Shown here piece after piece: positions 58,593 through 64,000 of a stretch of DNA of 64,000 nt. This DNA comes from Polytrichum commune (lineage: Eukaryota; Streptophyta; Polytrichopsida; Polytrichales; Polytrichaceae), in the NCBI GenBank assembly GCA_950295325.1, contig OX485804.1, positions 38,256,001 through 38,320,000 of the forward strand. Direction: 5' to 3'. How positions within the stretch are numbered: the first letter of the stretch is position 1; the number at the start of each line of letters is the position of its first letter. The notes below the pieces were generated by a model. It had not been told where the DNA came from, did not search any database, and saw nothing but the letters and a program-made list of their open reading frames with translations. The translations under genes were made by a program, and so were the position numbers.

Positions 58593-59777
58593 CTATTGAA
58601 ATGTGGCGCCCCAGACAGCATCATCACCCTCCCCACATCTTTGATGCACCTCCTTTATCCTTTCTACTGACTTGCAAATCCCACTGCATGTCCAATCAAA
58701 GGATGCCACACACACATTTCCTGCTTGTGCCTTCCATTCGCAGTCCGGGGGAGTCCCACAGCACATGCTCCTGTCATCTATGTGATCCACATCAAGTCCG
58801 ATGATCCAAGAACCAAGAGAAACATCCTCGTTTGCATACCTGTGTAAAAGGGGCTGGTTCACAGCAATATATGTCGCTAGGTCTTTTGAAAGCGCATAGA
58901 TCTGTCCAGTTGCATGCCGGAAGTACTTGTTCCCCTCCTCCCCAAATTTCCAGTACTCCGGTTCGTGGTATTTTACACCCTTCTGTGCCAGGACAGGCCC
59001 AGATTTCATACACCCGATGTATACGCGAGGCTTCGACCGATGTCTGGCCAATGTGGTTCCAAGCATCCCAAGGTTCACGTGCACATCATCGTCCACCTTC
59101 ACATAGAAGTCTGCATCCCATTTCTTAACTGCTGTTGCAAAGTAGATCTTGGTCTTCATGGACAGCTCGTGGTAACCCTCAACGTGATCCAGCCGCATGA
59201 AATCTCCATGCTGGGCATCTTCAGCCTCAATTGCCCGATCCAGAATACCTCCAGGGGTTGCACTATGACCGATTACAAACCGGATCACAATGCCCTTTTC
59301 CTGTTCCAACTGCTTCAGCCTGTCTCCTTGAGGCATCCAAGTTTCCCGTACCGAATCCCTCCTCTTCCGACTACTGAATGCCGTGTTTATCCCTACTACT
59401 ACAAAAGCTTTCTGCCGTCCGTCGGCAGGCTCTACTACTGTCTCATGGACGGGAATAGGTCGTGGTTTGCTGCCAGAATTCTGTTGCGCACGTGCAGCTG
59501 CAAGCTCCAATTCTAAAGAAGAGATTGTCTTATCAAGCGTTTGGATCACTTGATGTGTCCTGGAAACTTCGTCAAAAATGTTCTTCTGGGCAGCATCTCC
59601 GTTGCCCACTTTGGGCTTGGGGTCACATCCGCTTCTAAGCGCATCATTCATGTCAGGATTGCTCCACATTCGGTTGGTGAACAGCAATCCAACACAGAAA
59701 CTCGCAAAGCAGAGGACCAGAACACCCTTCCATGATACATTGCTGGCTCCTGATCCTCCACTCCCCCGCATGCGCAT
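58593..59777 (-). CDS. GT31 beta-1,3-galactosyltransferase-like protein, copy 2
   Basis: 394 residues, intronless, with the same architecture as copy 1: membrane span at about 18-34, Glu-rich stem, GT31 domain with [19 protein letters not shown] (DDD at 229-231) and EDVSLG (317-322). Differences from copy 1 concentrate in the stem at residues 40-115 ([14 protein letters not shown], and [14 protein letters not shown] for [12 protein letters not shown]). The catalytic part is almost unchanged, which suggests purifying selection on both copies. The two genes point towards each other with about 11.6 kb between their stops. Confidence 0.92.
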   Translation of the reverse strand: MRMRGSGGSGASNVSWKGVLVLCFASFCVGLLFTNRMWSNPDMNDALRSGCDPKPKVGNGDAAQKNIFDEVSRTHQVIQTLDKTISSLELELAAARAQQNSGSKPRPIPVHETVVEPADGRQKAFVVVGINTAFSSRKRRDSVRETWMPQGDRLKQLEQEKGIVIRFVIGHSATPGGILDRAIEAEDAQHGDFMRLDHVEGYHELSMKTKIYFATAVKKWDADFYVKVDDDVHVNLGMLGTTLARHRSKPRVYIGCMKSGPVLAQKGVKYHEPEYWKFGEEGNKYFRHATGQIYALSKDLATYIAVNQPLLHRYANEDVSLGSWIIGLDVDHIDDRSMCCGTPPDCEWKAQAGNVCVASFDWTCSGICKSVERIKEVHQRCGEGDDAVWGATFQ

Positions 59778-61440
59778 TGCTGCCTTCCTTAAAGACTCTG
59801 GTCACAGAAATAGGGTCTTTGTTAAGTGTATACTTATACACACACAGTCAAACTTATACACACAGAGTCAACCTTCTCCACCTGGGTTAATTCAAAAACC
59901 TCAGTGCTTGCGCAGGGGTAACATAAAATAGTTGAAAGCATTTCAAAAAGAAGATGAGTTTCCTACATGAAAGATCTCTGCACACTTCCATTTCGCAGCA
60001 CCTGCAGAATAGCAGACTGCATGATATATAAATTTTCCATGATACGTACGAACCCAACAAGAGTTTTCACAGCAGACTTGTGCGATCTTTGAGCATTACG
60101 TTGCTGGGCGAATCACAAACGGACTAACCAAAGTCACGACACCATTCCTGTGCACCTTCCAGAAAATTCAAACCATATATGGAGGAGATACAAAAGGTAA
60201 AAATATATCGTAACGCATTATTATTATTATTTTACAGGTTGGGCGGAGAGTTCATGGCGATGACTTACTCTGGAAAGGAAGTTCATGCACAAAACTGGAA
60301 GCTGTCTTGGAGTAGCTGCTTCCCCTTCACCTTCTCCAAGCAATGTCCATGTTCAGAAACCCTGCCTCTTTAGCCACAACCCTACGTTCAGATAATGCAA
60401 CTGTTTGTGGCTTAACATTAGAATCTTCACCGCATCACATCAAATGAAGAGACCAAAACTAAAACAGGTGGGAGTTTTTCAAATGGGGTAACGACATTGC
60501 CCCGGCACTGACTTTCAGATCTACGATCCAACTGTATTTCGAAACTGCTAGCCAACGCAACCTGGAGGAAGAAGAAGAAGGAAGAAGGAAGAAGGAAGAC
60601 TCTCGTCGTGACGAACAGGAAGACCTCACAGATTCTTCAACCTTTTGAGGTGACTAAAGTTCTAACCGCCGAGTGAGTAATTTAGGCATAGAAAAATCTG
60701 AGAAAGACACTTGTTATCATTCTCAAAAAATGAAAAGAAAACAAGAAGGGGGGAAAAGAAGAAGTAATGGCGCCCTCAACGTGCACACAAGCGCCCCTCT
60801 AGTCGTCGCTATATTTAGTTCATTGATATATTTTATTCGACGCAGCGACGAAGTGAGCCACGGAAATCTACACCTCTCGCAATACTCACTTACACAAAAA
60901 AATGGAGGAAACAGGAATCAATCCAACCACAACTCTCTCGCGACCCCAAAACCTAACGCTCCGCAACTAACTTAAACTGCAACCCGCGGAGTCTCTACTC
61001 CCAACCAAAACTCTCACACCCTAACTCCACTCACCCCGGAAACTTCGCACAATTGCGCAGAAAAAAACACAGGAACTCAACCACTAACTAAAGGATTTCC
61101 GTCCTCTGCGCTGACATAGAATTACTTTCCCCGCCCTTCCTTGCACCACAAGATCTGCAAACCCAAACACTTCCCCCTCTGCCTCAAACTGCGCTCAAAT
61201 TCTCGGGAAAAGGACTCGTTCGGTCGAAGAAACCAAAACAGGTATTGAATGAGATGCTTCTTAAGAAGCATACGGGGAAGAGAGGAGCTGAAACAGGGGA
61301 AGATCGAAGCAAGGGAGCTATGGCGGGCGGAGAAGTTGCTAAGTGCTGTTGCACTGCTGCTGCTACTACCCCCCTGCCATCGCCAGCGATCTCTCCCGCA
61401 ATCCAGCATGTACGCCTTGCGTACATTCGACTATGAAATG
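59778..61440 (-). promoter_or_regulatory. Promoter and 5' leader of GT31 copy 2
   Basis: Conserved in patches with the left arm (best at 61150-61430 and 60930-61030), implying shared leader exons and promoter. It contains the GAA/GGAAGA microsatellite at 60566-60599. No coding frame of its own was recognised. Confidence 0.5.
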
Positions 61441-61454
61441 TTCTCGGAGAGAAC

Positions 61455-61590
61455 ATACCCGTAAGCCAATAGGCCTATACGTGGCAGAACGTTGGGAGGT
61501 AGGCCTCCGTAAACAGGGACTTACTAATCACCATACACTAATCACTAATCTTCTTACTAACACACTCAACTCGTGATTAGCTTGTACAGT
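61455..61590 (+). repeat. Repeat F, copy 1
   Basis: It shares 'cataggcagaacgtt'-like and 'actaatca..' blocks and 'gattagcttgta' with 62535-62665 in the same order, about 1.08 kb apart. It abuts the outer edge of the inverted duplication. Confidence 0.55.
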
Positions 61591-61599
61591 CCACCCTCA

Positions 61600-62530
61600 A
61601 TATGTGTTACTGTACCCTGATACAGTAAGTGTTAAAATTGCAGATGTGTTAAGGAAGATTGCGTTCCCAAAAAAAGAATCCAAAAAACACACTAGTGTGT
61701 GTTAATCGGTAAATGTTACGAGAATTTATAATGATCATGCTCTCCTCCTTATCTAGATTTCATCTACATAAGTGTAAATCTATATGAAAGGGAGGCTATG
61801 AAATTTTATAATTTGGATAAAATTGATAAAAATTCTGACCCTAAACCTTAAACCCTAAATCTTATTATTTTACTATAATAATGGGCATGGTTTATGCAAA
61901 GAGAGAAATTAGACTCACTATGAATGCAGATGAGTTTCATCAATTATGAACTGAAATTCATTCTAAACAATCATTACATACTTGTTGAACAAGAAAATTA
62001 TAGGTATGCTTGATGAAAGAGATGATGCAACTAACAATGTACCCATAGAAGAAGTTAACAATGTGCATATTGGTGATGTGGTGGTAGATAGAGTAGGATT
62101 CAAGGATGATGAAAGCACACTAGTGACCTTGAAACATTTTTTGGGAATCAAGACCTACTGATGTTACACCTCTTATCATTTGAACACTTTGAAAGAAAAT
62201 AAGATCTTGGCATGCACAAGAATTTCATCAAACTACTATAGATTTTTCCTTCCATTATGCTTAGATGTATGATTACATTCATATATGATGTATTTTCATC
62301 CTTTATTTATATAAGCGTTATTTTTATTAAATTTAAAGTCGTATAAGTGTTACTCATGCAAGTGTTACAAATTGTCTATGCTATCCTTGATAAGTGTTAA
62401 AGTGTTAATACCACATAAGTGTCACAAGTTTCCTTCCTCCGAAGTGGTAATATATATCCAAGGTGGACTATAAACCTACTTAAACCCAAACCTAGCATGC
62501 CTCTCATGAACACTTTGAGTATAATGTTCT
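61600..62530. other. AT-rich intergenic DNA, no gene seen
   Basis: It contains a short degenerate run of telomere-like words (61839-61860, ccctaaa). No gene was recognised. Confidence 0.5.
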
Positions 62531-62534
62531 CATT

Positions 62535-62665
62535 GGAAACATGCCTGCAAGCAAGTCGGGCCCTAACATGGCAGAGCATGGCGAGGCAAACCAATGTAAC
62601 ATGGACTCACTAATCATTGATCATGTTACTAACTCACTCAATGTGTGAATAGCTTGTAAACTTAT
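62535..62665 (+). repeat. Repeat F, copy 2
   Basis: Degenerate second copy of 61455-61590, ending 'gtgaatagcttgtaaa'. Confidence 0.55.
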
Positions 62666-62754
62666 TGACACCTACTTGACTTACTTTCTTTCATACTCAA
62701 GGGTTGCTTACACCATGGACCATGAAGTCATCCATTGCTCCCCTAAAATATGTG

Positions 62755-62945
62755 ATCGAGTTTGAGAAATAACCAGTTGAAGTTCAAGACTTCATGAAAT
62801 TTACCAATCACTTTAGAGGAATTTAGAAACTATGCCCAAAATTAATGAAGAAAAACCAAAAGATGCTAACTTGGAATTGGTTGGACTTAGAATCACTAGG
62901 ATCTTGACCAGTTATGCCCAAAATTCTCCCTAGACATTGAGCAGG
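62755..62945 (+). repeat. Dispersed repeat family B, copy 5 (opposite orientation)
   Basis: The plus strand reads VIEFEK, a stop, then PVEVQDFMKFTNHFRGI. It continues through 'aggatcttgaccagttatg' to 'ctccctagacattgag'. As in copy 3, the conserved Gln codon is TAA. Confidence 0.65.
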
Positions 62946-63499
62946 ATCTCAATGGGGAATCATATAAGGTAAGTTAGAAACACCTATCATGGACACTCAT
63001 CCTAGAAGGAACAAGTTTATTTTTCTAGAACACACAAAAAGGTTGACAAGCCTACTATGGTTATGTCATACAAGTTTGGCCTCTTATTATGTGCAAATAA
63101 CTTAGGCAAAGAATTGAATCATTTAGTAAAATTTGTATGAATCTAGATGATGTTATAAGGTGATTGAACTTCATTTTGTGACAAAATTTAAAGTGCATAC
63201 ATGCAATTTTCTTAAGTAACTTAGACAGGTAGGTGTGTCAAAAGTGGTAAGTGTTGAACATATATTAAGCATTGATTTTTTGACTAGTCCAACCAATGAG
63301 CCATTGTATTCATCCTTAGAATAATAATAGATACAAGTGTGTTTTTAGAAAAGTCATCAAACCACATTACATCCAAAAGTAGGTCCTTGAATAAGACATG
63401 TCCACCTTAGGACAATCATACATTGGTAACTGTATTTAGGAAAGGGTTGTCTGGAACGGGGCCCTCTGCCTTATTCTCACATGCTAGAGTTGGCAATGT

Positions 63500-63700
63500 C
63501 CAAATGTGAGCTTTCTAGGATTGAGTACCATGGATGATGATGGTGATTGGAGAGAAAAAAATATCATAACATTATTATGTATATCATACCATTGTTGCAT
63601 GTTTTGTATCACATGCTTATGGTGTGGCTACCTAGTGTTGCAATTGTCTCAAAAACAGTTAGTCATTGGAGAGACACTTTACGAATGTCAAATGGCAATT
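63500..63700 (+). repeat. Dispersed repeat pair E, copy 2
   Basis: Degenerate partner of 43255-43450, sharing 'tggtgattggagag' and 'tggtgtggctacc'. The rest of the window to 64000 shows no gene. Confidence 0.5.
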
Positions 63701-64000
63701 GCACCAAGTAGTGTAGACCACACCAGTTCAAAGCATTTATATTTTGAATTAATGTGGACCAACATTTGGCACAAGATGTTCTTTTTGTTCCAAAGATAAT
63801 GTATTTGAAGTCAATGAATGTAACTTAAATATCTTGTCCATATGTCATGCACCATCACCGTTGTCATTGGTAGGCATCACACTATCATTTGTCATGGTCA
63901 TCCTTTCATTAATATATTAATCATGCACTTAGTACCAAACACTACCAGATGTCATCTCTCCATGTCATTTGTGGTTCCAAATTCTCAGAATCATGAGGTT

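Larger units (their letters stand above)
58260..61440 (-). repeat. Right arm of the large inverted segmental duplication
   Basis: Reverse-orientation match of 44030-47300 through 3' flank, GT31 coding region and leader. A GAA-rich microsatellite (60566-60599) and small indels distinguish the leaders. At its outer edge the arm abuts repeat F (61455-61590). Confidence 0.88.

Noticed and set aside
58914-59516. 200-codon antisense frame over GT31 copy 2
   Set aside because: A shorter equivalent is present over copy 1 as well, as expected for a shadow of the conserved coding region.

Overview
This window is nuclear DNA of a land plant. It carries a 14-exon plant-type antiquitin (ALDH7) gene, a nuclear gene for the cytochrome b6f subunit PetM with a plastid transit peptide, and two plant-type GT31 galactosyltransferase genes with the DUF4094-type stem. 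These are spread among AT-rich, intron-rich and transposon-rich DNA. Sparse genes and many old repeats point to a medium or large genome. The clade cannot be fixed from the sequence alone; a bryophyte or lycophyte is possible because several genes do not look like their usual seed-plant forms, but this is a weak inference.

Layout. 1-5.1 kb: a seven-exon gene for a ubiquitin-like/SAYSvFN ER membrane protein. 5.6-8.9 kb: a dispersed SINE-like repeat split by a young, internally deleted Ty1/copia element with 223-bp LTRs. 9.0-17.5 kb: the ALDH7 gene, with G-box/ABRE-type sites upstream and a 23-bp microexon. 17.5-28.5 kb: a gene desert of decayed repeats. 28.5-31.2 kb: MITEs and tandem repeats. 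30.6-34.7 kb: orphan exon-like remnants around an intronless GC-rich ORF for an Endo-H-type GH18 endo-beta-N-acetylglucosaminidase. This ORF is the most unusual gene in the window and a candidate for horizontal transfer. 36.5-37.5 kb: a decayed hAT-like transposase. 40.3-42.9 kb: several long inverted-repeat elements.

44.0-61.4 kb: two near-identical GT31 genes lie on the arms of a large inverted duplication (about 44.03-47.3 and 58.26-61.44 kb). They face each other across about 11.6 kb. Between them lie a two-copy SINE family, a dispersed repeat family whose copy at 52.3 kb has expanded into 105-bp tandem units, a 342-bp tandem array with hairpins, and the PetM gene directly beside that array. 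61.4-64 kb is repeat-derived.

The real genes are unrelated housekeeping or specialised functions: ER quality control, aldehyde detoxification, glycan trimming, arabinogalactan/glycan synthesis and photosynthetic electron transport. They do not form one pathway. No rRNA, tRNA or CRISPR was found. Exon models come from reading splice sites and comparing with remembered family patterns; no alignment was run.
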